The position numbers and the translations under genes were made by a program. Below the pieces are notes generated by a model that was not told the DNA's origin, did not search any database, and saw only the letters and a program-made list of their open reading frames with translations. From contig NZ_CP059055.1 in NCBI RefSeq assembly GCF_014058685.1, positions 1 through 64,000 of the forward strand: DNA of 64,000 bases. Direction: 5' to 3'. The DNA comes from Lactobacillus johnsonii. GTDB taxonomy: Bacteria > Bacillota > Bacilli > Lactobacillales > Lactobacillaceae. Shown here in pieces: positions 45,103 through 53,498 of this stretch (its first letter is position 1; every line of letters starts with the position of its first letter).

Positions 45103-46437
45103 CTACTTGAATCCCATTTGCTTGCGTAGGACCGTGTAGATTGGTTCTCCACCTAAGAGAGCTAGAATTAGATAGGCAATAAAGACACTCATAATCATTG
45201 GCAAAACTTGTTCTACTGTTCCGATCATTTCTGTCAACAAAATAATTGCGGTAAATGGGGCGCGCAAAATTGCTCCGAGGTAGGCTGCCATAGAGACAAC
45301 AATGATATTAGTATAGTTGTCAGTAGGAATTAGGCCTAAGTGAATAAATATAGTCGCAAAAATCGTCCCCATTAAAGCCCCTAAAACTAAAATCGGCATA
45401 AAAGTACCACCAGGAATAGAACTACAATAAGAAATCATAGAAAAGATTAATCTTAGTAGAAAGAAGACAACTGGAATTAGAATCCAGGAAAGTTGCCCTA
45501 GTTTTTCTTCTTGGATAATTAAAGGATTGTGAAAGAGTGAATCGATCAAGTAATGTGATCCACCCAAAACATGAGGAAAGGCAAGTCCAATAGGAATAAC
45601 TAATAGAAGTGGAACAATACTGTGATATTGTATGGGAATAATTTTTATCTTGCTAAAAAGCCATTTAGTATTTAAAAGAGAACGTTGATATCCATATGCC
45701 ATTAGCCCGGCTACAATTCCGATAGTAATTAATGACCAGTAGGAGTGAACGGGCAATTTTTTAGCAATGGGAAGATAAAGACAGGGACGCGTTCCAAAAA
45801 ATATAATAGTAACTAAGTCAGCTGAAGCAGCAGCCCCTAAAGCGCTGATGCATTCTTTAGGGTTAAAAGAATGGGTAATAACTTCAACAAGGAAAAAAAC
45901 ACCTGCAAGTGGAGCTGAGACGGCGGCACTAAGGCCGGCCGCAATTCCCGCGCATTGAAGCAAACGTCTATCTTCTTCACTACATTCAAAAATATTTTCT
46001 GCAAAACCTTGACCTACTAAAGCACCCATTTGAATACATGGACCTTCGCGACCAAGAAAAAGTCCCATTGAGCTTACTAAGAGACCACCTACGAATTTTC
46101 GCCATAAAACGGGAAACCATTTAACTTCGTGTTCTCCCATTAATGTTGCTTCTACTTGAGGAATACCTGATCCCGATAGGTCTAGTAAATATGGTTTAAT
46201 AATTTTGCTCACAAGGATACAAATAAAAAAAGTAAAAATTGTATATAGACCGATCCATTGGGGATGGGATGCCATGTAGGGATAGAGAAAGTATAAAAAA
46301 TGCATGCTTTTATCGATAACAAATCGAAAAATACTGACTATCATTCCTATAATTAATCCAATAATGATGCTCTGAATTAAAATCTGTGGCACTCGGGTAG
46401 TAAAGGGGCGTCTAAGAAAATCTTTAGCAGGCTTCAT
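45103..46437 (-). CDS. ClC-family chloride channel/transporter
   Basis: About 444 aa with ten or more membrane segments. The three conserved anion-pathway stretches are visible: GSGIPQVEA, GREGPCIQMGALVGQ (with the gating Glu) and GGTFMPILVLGALMG. The intracellular proton Glu position is not obvious without alignment. It has no C-terminal CBS pair. I start at 46437 (MKPAKDFLRRP); the frame is open to 46503 and the RBS is weak. A degenerate T-box lies upstream. Confidence 0.88.
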   Translation of the reverse strand: MKPAKDFLRRPFTTRVPQILIQSIIIGLIIGMIVSIFRFVIDKSMHFLYFLYPYMASHPQWIGLYTIFTFFICILVSKIIKPYLLDLSGSGIPQVEATLMGEHEVKWFPVLWRKFVGGLLVSSMGLFLGREGPCIQMGALVGQGFAENIFECSEEDRRLLQCAGIAAGLSAAVSAPLAGVFFLVEVITHSFNPKECISALGAAASADLVTIIFFGTRPCLYLPIAKKLPVHSYWSLITIGIVAGLMAYGYQRSLLNTKWLFSKIKIIPIQYHSIVPLLLVIPIGLAFPHVLGGSHYLIDSLFHNPLIIQEEKLGQLSWILIPVVFFLLRLIFSMISYCSSIPGGTFMPILVLGALMGTIFATIFIHLGLIPTDNYTNIIVVSMAAYLGAILRAPFTAIILLTEMIGTVEQVLPMIMSVFIAYLILALLGGEPIYTVLRKQMGFK

Positions 46438-46514
46438 AATTGTGACTTCTTTCATGTATACGTTGTTAGGTTTATTGTATGCCGAAAGAAGAAAAGAAAA
46501 CAAATAATAGATGG

Positions 46515-46760
46515 CAAAAGAGCCCTACTAGATCAATGATTTTGATCTAGTAGGGCTCTTTTGCACTGAATCACCTGTATTCCTAAATGACCAGTCTAAG
46601 TGTATGTGCAGCTCAAAAAAGAGGTACGTTGATGTGATAAAGAGTGAGATCTGAAACTACTCAATACGTAATTTCTATTTAAATATAATTTTTAGCTAAA
46701 TCTTCCTTGCTTTTTGTCCTAACCAAAAATTTCCAGTAAAATTTACTTTTCTTACCAAAT
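46515..46760 (-). other. Degenerate T-box leader upstream of the ClC gene
   Basis: On the minus strand this region aligns with the T-box at 58045-58317: AGTAAATTTTACTGG, TTTAGCTAAAAAT, the stretch AGAAATTACGTATTGAGTAG and TTTCAG agree. The T-box core has decayed to AGGTGATTCAGTGC. The terminator is intact and very strong, a perfect 22-bp stem (46515-46536 and 46542-46563). Loss of the tRNA-acceptor-binding sequence suggests it no longer senses a tRNA. Its 5' part overlaps the end of pepO. Confidence 0.7.
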
Positions 46761-48698
46761 ATGAACCCTCTTTTCGGGATCAAGCCACATTCCGTTGGCT
46801 GGCTGGATATTAAAAGTTTGATAGAAATCATCAATGCACTGAGCAGGTACATTTGATCTGAGTTCACTTGGGGCATGAGAATCATAGGCAATGACTGATT
46901 TTCTAAATTGGGGCATCATCTTACCACGCCAAATTTTAGCCCATGCTTGAAATACCTCTTGTAGATTACCATTTTCTTTTTTTGCGGTTTCTACAGCAAC
47001 AGTTAATCCACCTAAGTCGGCTACATTCTCCCCAACGGTTAACTTGCCATTAGTCTTAAGACCACCACAAATAATACCATCAAATAATTCTATTTCAGCT
47101 TGTGAAAGTTCAGTAAATTTGTTGTAATCTTCTTCACTCCACCAGTTACGAATATTACCAAATTCGTCAAATTTAGACCCGTTGGGATCAAAAGCGTGGG
47201 TAATTTCATGAGCAATTACTGCACCAATACCACCTAGATTTTCACTCAAGGTATTATCTGAACTATAAAACGGCTTTTGCAGAATTGCAGCGGGGAAAGT
47301 AATATCATTTTTTGTTGGATCATAGAAAGCATTGATTAAATTTGCTGGAGCACCTGGTCCCCAAAGAGTCCGGTCAACTGGTTTATATAATTCATTAAAA
47401 CTATACTGTACCCATGTCTTATTAGCAGCAGATATATTTTCATATAATGATTTATTTGTTGAAACTTGAATGTCATTATACACGTCACTAATTTTATCGG
47501 GATAGCCAATTTTTAGGGTTATATGATCGAGTTTTTTTAGTGCTTCATTTTTAGTAGATTCACTAAGCCAGCTGTTATCTTGCAATCTTTGCTTATAAGT
47601 TTCAAGCATTTTATTAATCATTTGCTCAACATTAGCTTTTGCGGTTGAGCCAAAATATGATTGGGCGTAATAAATACCAATGACTTCCGCAAAGACTCTG
47701 TTAGCAACCCTGTAAGCTTGTTTTTCTGTAGAAGGTAATTCTCTAACACCCTCTACAGCCTGCTTGTAGGGAAAAGCAGCCTTTTGAAATTCTTCCGAAA
47801 GATAATCAGCGGAACTATTGACAAATTTTACTAATATCCAGCTTTTAAGTTCTTCGAAGTTTTCGGGATTAACAAGTTCATTAATGTGCTTTAAATAATC
47901 TGGTTCGATAACAATAATTTTTTCAGGTACTTTAGAGAAAAGGCTATTTAAAAGCTGCTCTATATCTAAAAATTCGAAAGAAGAAGCAAATTGTTGAGTT
48001 GAATAAGCATTATACATGCTAGCAAAATCATTTATTTCTTCTTGAGATTTTTTATGTTTGGCTAATTTTTTATCAAATCGAACTGCATTAGTGGCAATTT
48101 GTTTACTGTCTTCAGAACTAAGACCGGCTAGAGTTAAGAGCTTAGCCGATTGCTTTTCGAAAGTGTTCAATAATTCTTCAGAAGAAGGATCCTTATAAGC
48201 GGAGGCATCTGGTAAAAATGAATTTGGTGAGGCAAAATACAAAGAATTTTGAGAAGTATTTTTCATATCCGCATCTACATAAAAATAGAGGGGTAAGGAA
48301 AAAGCATCTTTAATTAATTGAGCTAAATTTTGGTTAAAATCAGAGAATCTAGATAAAGAAAGCAGCTTTTGGAGATCAGGTTTGATTGGTTGAGCACTAT
48401 CAGCATTTCTCTTATCAAAATCTAAAGTTAGCTTATACAAAGTGATAGCTTTGTCCAAATTATCTAAGTCCGGCAACTTCTTCTTATTAAAAGCGAAGTT
48501 ATCAAAATCCTTCAGAAGTTGTTTTCTAATTTTAGTGTCTAATTCTACGAAACTGTCCATAAGTGGACGATCGGCTGGAATTTTTGCTTTTTCAAGCCAC
48601 TGTGAATTAGTAGCTAAGTATAAGTTGTCTTGAAGTTTAACATTGGTATTTGCTACAGCAGAATCACCTAAGCCACCACGAATTCTAAAAGTATTCAT
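46752..48698 (-). CDS. pepO: M13-family metalloendopeptidase PepO
   Basis: 648 aa, full-length neprilysin-like enzyme, cytoplasmic (no signal peptide). The zinc motif is HEITH in IAHEITHAFDPNGSKFDE near residue 495, with the third ligand in GENVADLGGL near 555. Lactobacillus PepO cleaves oligopeptides during proteolysis of milk or host proteins. AAAGGAG RBS. Its 3' end overlaps the T-box relic. Confidence 0.93.
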   Translation of the reverse strand: MNTFRIRGGLGDSAVANTNVKLQDNLYLATNSQWLEKAKIPADRPLMDSFVELDTKIRKQLLKDFDNFAFNKKKLPDLDNLDKAITLYKLTLDFDKRNADSAQPIKPDLQKLLSLSRFSDFNQNLAQLIKDAFSLPLYFYVDADMKNTSQNSLYFASPNSFLPDASAYKDPSSEELLNTFEKQSAKLLTLAGLSSEDSKQIATNAVRFDKKLAKHKKSQEEINDFASMYNAYSTQQFASSFEFLDIEQLLNSLFSKVPEKIIVIEPDYLKHINELVNPENFEELKSWILVKFVNSSADYLSEEFQKAAFPYKQAVEGVRELPSTEKQAYRVANRVFAEVIGIYYAQSYFGSTAKANVEQMINKMLETYKQRLQDNSWLSESTKNEALKKLDHITLKIGYPDKISDVYNDIQVSTNKSLYENISAANKTWVQYSFNELYKPVDRTLWGPGAPANLINAFYDPTKNDITFPAAILQKPFYSSDNTLSENLGGIGAVIAHEITHAFDPNGSKFDEFGNIRNWWSEEDYNKFTELSQAEIELFDGIICGGLKTNGKLTVGENVADLGGLTVAVETAKKENGNLQEVFQAWAKIWRGKMMPQFRKSVIAYDSHAPSELRSNVPAQCIDDFYQTFNIQPANGMWLDPEKRVHIW

Positions 48699-48798
48699 AA
48701 TTAATTACTCCTTTAAATTTAATTGTTGAATTAAGTCTAACAAAGAATTAATATTATTTTAATAAAATTCGTATTCGAATTATTTTGAGGTGTAAAAG

Positions 48799-49605
48799 AT
48801 GACTATTGGCGAATTGCTTAAAGACTATCGAATAAAACAAGGTAAAACTCAAAGAGAATTTATTGCTGGAATTGTTAGTCAGTCATATTATTCAAAAGTT
48901 GAAAAGGAGATACATCGAATTACCGCAGATGATTTGTTGGAAATTTTAAATCATAATGGAATTCCAGTTAAAGAATTTTTTGAAAAATTAGAAATTGATC
49001 CAAATCAATGGCAGATTGATAAAATTAATAAACTCATGGAAGAAATAACTAAAGCTAGTTATTCGGAGCAGGCAATAGATCAAATAAGAAAAATCAGGGA
49101 AAAGGTGAAAAAGTTAGATTTGAATCCAGAATTAAAAGAGGAGGCTCTATTAATAATTGACGGATTTATAGAATTAGAAAAAGATGATCCAGAAACTTTT
49201 GATGAAAAGTTGAGAACTAAATTAAAAGAAAAGATATTTATGATGCCAGAATATAATACACATAAGCTGTCTCTTTATGCTAATTTTATAAATTTATATA
49301 ATTTTGATGGTAATCTCCAAATAATAAGACTGATAAATAAGGTATTAGAAAGAAAACCGATAGAGAGGCAAGAAGAGATACTATTTGCAATTGTATTAAA
49401 CGTATTGGGGCAAGCCATTAAAGAGAAAAAGTATGATAAAACAAATGAAATTATTAATTTAGTAAATCAAATCAAAGTAGTTCCCGAGTTATTTCTTTAT
49501 CGTGAAATGCTTACTTTTTATGAAGAGTTAATTGCATATCATTATCTTAGGGATACTTGTCAAAAAAATTCTATCGTAAATTGCAATAATAAATTGAACA
49601 CTTAG
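48799..49605 (+). pseudogene. Rgg/MutR-family regulator, C-terminus displaced by IS30
   Basis: 268 aa as read: XRE HTH (MTIGELLKDYRIKQGKTQREF ... SYYSKVEK), then the helical Rgg domain. The last residues (NNKLNT) come from the IS30 end. Beyond the IS, at 50741-50770, an open stretch reads ILQSANYFR then stop, which aligns with the ends of the other two Rgg proteins (NVLKLAGYSDF). The insertion therefore removed about nine C-terminal residues. The protein may still fold, but function is uncertain. GAGGTG RBS. Confidence 0.75.
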
Positions 49606-50740
49606 GCTGCTTGATAGATTTGATCTAATTCTCTTTCGAAGATTTCATCTGGTGTGTGGTATGCCAGGATCTTTCTTGGTAATGAATTGCACCAGGTTTC
49701 AATATCAATGATCTGTTGGAGAGAATAGTTATTGATGTACTCTCCTTTAGGAATGAATCTGCGAATAAGGCCATTGTGCCTTTCCACAGTTCCCTTATCA
49801 CAAGAAGTATTGGATGAGCATAATAAACAAGAGTCTTAGAAACCTCCTCTAAATTAGCTAGATCCGCAAACTCTGAACCATTGTCAGTAGTAATCGTCTT
49901 GAAGATGTCATTCCAGTGCTCGCTGTATTGTTTCTGAAGCACTTTAAAAGCTCGCATGACACTGGCAAATGTCTTGTCAGGTATGCGAATAATCAAGAAT
50001 TCACGGCTCATGCGCTCAGAAAGCGTTAATAGAACCTGATCGTCCTTGGTCTTATGCCCTAAAACAAGATCGCATTCCCAATGACCAAATTCATTACGCT
50101 GGTCAATCTCTTTAGGCCGCTCTTCGATGCTTCGTCCCAGCTTTTTCTTGTTTTTGCGAACATGATGGAGCTTGGTATTGCGTTTAAGCTTTTCAGGCAA
50201 ATCATAGTTTTTGATTGTCATCAGTCCTTGATCTACGTAGTTATACAAGGTTCTGGTACAGACTGTTTGATGATGCGAGAATTCACCGATAGCTAAGCTG
50301 CGATTGGCACAAACGTCAAGCGACCAGCCGTCCTCAAAGAAATGCTTAATAACGTAGCTAATAAAGTCTGCTTTCTTCAAGAAGTCCGATTTGCGACCGC
50401 AGTGGCGACGATTAACCTGATAAACGCTTTGACCATGATCAGCCTTATAGCGCTGCTGCTTGCCATGATAGAGAGAAACAGTGCCACGTTTGACCTCATA
50501 GCTGATCGTAGAAGGAGAGCAGCCAAGTTCTCGAGCAATTGCTCTGATAGAGTAGCCGTCTTTTAAGCGAGTTTGAATAATAACTCGTTCTTCAAATGAC
50601 AAGTGCTTGCCTTTAACGTGTTGATTCATGGTAGAATGTAAAGAGTCCATTTGTGACCTCGTTTTTAAATGTTGTGTGGTAACTACATTCTATCAAACAG
50701 GTCCAGATGGACTTTTATTTTTTACAAAGTGTTCAACTTA
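49590..50740. mobile_element. IS30-family insertion sequence, about 1.15 kb
   Basis: Terminal inverted repeats TAAATTGAACACTT (49590-49603) and, inverted, TAAGTTGAACACTT (50727-50740). One transposase gene on the minus strand, frameshifted. Inserted in the 3' end of an rgg gene, between it and the convergent CorA-like gene. Target duplication not resolved (IS30 usually makes 2-3 bp). Confidence 0.82.
49602..50650 (-). pseudogene. IS30-family transposase, frameshifted
   Basis: The N-terminal HTH (LSFEERVIIQTRLKDGYSIRAIA ... STISYEVKRG) and DDE core (HWECDLVLGH, TITTDNGSEF) lie in one frame to about 49815. The catalytic Glu region VERHNGLIRRFIPKGEYI continues in another frame to 49602. About one base is missing near 49800-49815 (TATGCTCATCC region). 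The two frames together make the normal about 350-aa enzyme. As written the copy should be inactive unless rescued. Confidence 0.85.
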
Positions 50741-50757
50741 ATTTTACAATCGGCGAA

Positions 50758-51684
50758 TTATTTTAGATAATTTTTCCTCCGTAAAAAGAATGATGAAATA
50801 ATAGCTAAAGCAAGTCCAAATAATAATACCCATAAAAATCCGAACTTATTTTCTTTGCCTGGCAATCCACCTACGTTCATTCCCCAAATACTACTAATTA
50901 ATGCAGGGATTGAGATAATAAGTGCAACTGAGTCAAGATACTTCATTAGGTTATTTAAGTGATTATCCATCATTGCTGAAAATAATCCATTAATTGATTC
51001 TAAAAGATCTCGATAAACTTTGATTTGCTTAGTTATTTGCTGTTGTGAAAGAATTAGATCAATGATTAGGATTGAGTCAGCAAGATGCTGTTCCTTAAAA
51101 AACTTTGTGAGGGAATTGATGGATGTAGTTTGGTCGTTCATTGTGTGATTAAAGTAAACCAGCGTTTTCATTAAATCAGTTGCTTGTTTTAAGGATTGAG
51201 TTTTTGTGCTAGTACGTGCTGCATGATCTAGCTCATCAATAGCTTGTTTTATGTTGTCTAATTCCTTGTTAAATTGATAATTTTGATATAGCAATTGTTT
51301 AATTAGAAGCACTTCAACTGAAAGTTTAGTAATTGAAGTTTTATCCTGAAAAATAGGTGTCGGTGATTTTTGTAAAATTAGTATTAAATGTTGAGAATTA
51401 AATATGGCAATTGTTGGGTAAAGGGAGTCTTCAATTTCACTTTGTTTAGGGTCCAAATTAAAGGATACAAAAATATGTGCACCCTTTAATTTACAGTCGG
51501 GAAGAGCATTAAAGTGAGATACTTCAGTTGCAGAAGTTTGCTTAGTGAAAATATGCGTATCACAATTTATTGTTTTTTCTAGATGGTTTAATTCAGCAGC
51601 AGTAGGTTGAACTAAAATTATAAGTTTAGCTGATAAAAGGTCATGTGATATTAACTGCCCCTGATTATTGTACATAGTAAGCAT
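50758..51684 (-). CDS. CorA-family divalent cation transporter (second copy)
   Basis: 308 aa from ATG 51684 (MLTMYNNQG), after GAGG. It has a cytoplasmic N-terminal domain with long coiled helices and two C-terminal membrane segments. The GMN motif is in SIWGMNVGGLPG, after the first segment. It is only distantly similar to the copy at 10088-11005, so it may carry another metal. Convergent with the rgg gene now separated by IS30. Confidence 0.88.
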   Translation of the reverse strand: MLTMYNNQGQLISHDLLSAKLIILVQPTAAELNHLEKTINCDTHIFTKQTSATEVSHFNALPDCKLKGAHIFVSFNLDPKQSEIEDSLYPTIAIFNSQHLILILQKSPTPIFQDKTSITKLSVEVLLIKQLLYQNYQFNKELDNIKQAIDELDHAARTSTKTQSLKQATDLMKTLVYFNHTMNDQTTSINSLTKFFKEQHLADSILIIDLILSQQQITKQIKVYRDLLESINGLFSAMMDNHLNNLMKYLDSVALIISIPALISSIWGMNVGGLPGKENKFGFLWVLLFGLALAIISSFFLRRKNYLK

Positions 51685-51984
51685 AAAATAACCTCGTACT
51701 CTCAAATTTTTAGACTAAATATATCATAAAGAGGAAGTATAAGTAGATTTAACGCCTAGTGATGAATTATATGGTTACAATATGTGTATAGAAAATATTA
51801 ATTTTTAATTAATATACATAACAAGTTATTAAGGAAATGTTAAGCTTGCAGAGCTGTAGGCAGTAGAATATCTTTATTGATTAGCTCTTGTTATGATTAA
51901 GTTAATCAATCATAAGTCATATAAAGATTAAAAATAGCTAGCTAAATCAATCTTTTATGTATTTTTAGGAAAGGAAGCCTAACT
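51685..51984. promoter_or_regulatory. 300-bp gap ahead of csbD
   Basis: AT-rich divergent region between the CorA-like gene and csbD. It includes a GAGCT...AGCTC inverted repeat (51850-51889) and an AAAGGAAG RBS (51970-51977). No gene is seen; I could not pick a convincing promoter. Confidence 0.4.
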
Positions 51985-52149
51985 ATGATGGAAGATAAAC
52001 ATGGAATTAAAGACAAAGTAGCAGGTAAACTTAAAGAAGTAGAAGGAAAAATCACTGGTGATAAAGCTCGTGAGGTTGAAGGAAAGGCTCAACAAGCTAA
52101 AGGAAAGGTGAAATCTAAGGCTACTGAAGTAAAAGAAGACTTAGAATAA
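51985..52149 (+). CDS. CsbD-like stress protein
   Basis: 54 aa, highly charged, with the CsbD repeat pattern (KDKVAGKLKEVEGKITGDK ... EVEGKAQQAKGKVKSK). CsbD proteins are abundant general-stress proteins of unknown mechanism. ATG at 51985 or 51988. It sits 39 nt before a GlsB-like gene, a common pairing in lactobacilli. Confidence 0.85.
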   Translation: MMEDKHGIKDKVAGKLKEVEGKITGDKAREVEGKAQQAKGKVKSKATEVKEDLE

Positions 52150-52188
52150 TCTACTTATTGTATATTTTAGAAATAGGAGGCGATCCCC

Positions 52189-52455
52189 ATGCTTCACTGG
52201 ATTTGGGTTTTGATTGTCGGAGGCGTAATCGGGTTGATTGCAGGAGCCATTACTCATAAAGGCGGCTCAATGAACTGGATTGCAAATATTATTGCTGGGC
52301 TAGTAGGCTCATCTCTAGGCGAGGCTTTGCTGGGTGCCTGGGGTCCGCAAGTAGCGGGAATGGCAATTGTTCCATCGTTACTAGGAGCTATTATTTTAGT
52401 TATCTTAGTTTCATGGATTATGACAATGCTATTTGGGTCAAAAGCTCATTCATAA
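52189..52455 (+). CDS. GlsB/YeaQ/YmgE-family membrane protein
   Basis: 88 aa with three membrane segments and glycine-rich turns (LIVGGVIGLIAGAITHKGG), the 'transglycosylase-associated' family linked to stress responses. GGAGGCGATCCCC RBS. Forms an operon with csbD and is followed by a terminator. Confidence 0.85.
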   Translation: MLHWIWVLIVGGVIGLIAGAITHKGGSMNWIANIIAGLVGSSLGEALLGAWGPQVAGMAIVPSLLGAIILVILVSWIMTMLFGSKAHS

Positions 52456-52493
52456 ATCATATTTAACACAATTTAAAAATTCTCTCTCAAAAG

Positions 52494-52518
52494 AGCAGTC
52501 TTAGTCGACTGCTTTTTT
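52494..52518 (+). terminator. Terminator after the glsB-like gene
   Basis: AGCAGTC/GACTGCT (52494-52500 and 52507-52513) and TTTTT. Confidence 0.8.
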
Positions 52519-52591
52519 CTATGGGCGGCCTTTTAAATTTTCATAGTATAATGGATGTGATATAAAAATCTAGGTAAGAAAAGAGATAACA

Positions 52592-53419
52592 ATGCGTTTA
52601 ATTTCATGGAATATTGACTCCCTTAATGCCGCTTTAACTAGTGATTCACCGCGTGCCCAACTTACGCGTAGCGTTTTAAATACAATAAAAGAAAAAGATG
52701 CCGATATTATTGCTATTCAAGAAACTAAATTACGTTCTACAGGTCCAACGAAGAAGCACCAAGAAGTTCTTGCAGAGATGTTTCCTAACTATGACTATGT
52801 CTGGCGTTCTTCTGAAGAGCCAGCAAGAAAAGGCTATGCAGGGACGATGTTTTTATATAAAAATACTTTAACGCCTGAAGTAACTAAGCCAGCTATTGGC
52901 GCACCGGATACAATGGATTATGAGGGACGAATTTTAACCTTAGAATTCGATAATTATTATGTTACTCAAGTCTATACTCCTAATTCTGGTAATGAATTGA
53001 AGCGATTAGAAGATCGTCAAATTTGGGATGAAAAGTATACAGAATATTTACAAAAATTAGATAAAAGTAAACCAGTAATTGCGAGTGGTGACTATAATGT
53101 TGCCCATACTCCAATTGATTTGAAACACCCAGAAAATAACCACCATAACGCTGGCTTTACTGATGAAGAGCGTCAAGGCTTTGATAAATTATTGAAGCTT
53201 GGCTTTACTGATACCTTTAGAAAGGTCCATGGGAATGTAGAAGGTGTTTACTCATGGTGGGCTCAAAGAGTAAGAACTAGTAAAGACAATAACTCAGGCT
53301 GGAGAATTGACTATTACATTGTTTCTGATAGAATTGCTGATCAGGTAACTAAATCAGAAATGATCGATACCGGAGATCGTAAAGATCATTGTCCAATTAT
53401 GCTAGAAATCAATTTATAA
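52592..53419 (+). CDS. exoA: Exodeoxyribonuclease III / AP endonuclease
   Basis: 275-aa enzyme of base-excision repair that cleaves at abasic sites and has 3'-5' exonuclease activity. Conserved metal and catalytic residues are in LISWNIDSLNA, AIQETKL, ASGDYNVAH and DRKDHCPI. Monocistronic; its stop is followed directly by DnaA boxes and a terminator. Confidence 0.93.
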   Translation: MRLISWNIDSLNAALTSDSPRAQLTRSVLNTIKEKDADIIAIQETKLRSTGPTKKHQEVLAEMFPNYDYVWRSSEEPARKGYAGTMFLYKNTLTPEVTKPAIGAPDTMDYEGRILTLEFDNYYVTQVYTPNSGNELKRLEDRQIWDEKYTEYLQKLDKSKPVIASGDYNVAHTPIDLKHPENNHHNAGFTDEERQGFDKLLKLGFTDTFRKVHGNVEGVYSWWAQRVRTSKDNNSGWRIDYYIVSDRIADQVTKSEMIDTGDRKDHCPIMLEINL

Positions 53420-53498
53420 TTATCCACTTGTGGATAAGTGAAGAAGATCGTTTAGGTCTTCTTTTTTAATTTAGATGGGAAGTGAAGACTGTGGATAA
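53420..53498. promoter_or_regulatory. Cluster of three DnaA boxes with terminator
   Basis: TTATCCACT (53420-53428) and TGTGGATAA (53429-53437) lie head to head as one 18-bp palindrome. A third, perfect TGTGGATAA (53490-53498) overlaps the GTG start of the next gene. Between them is the exoA terminator, AAGAAGA/TCTTCTT (53441-53447 and 53457-53463) with T-run. The spacing invites a role in DnaA titration or DnaA control of the helicase gene. Confidence 0.6.
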
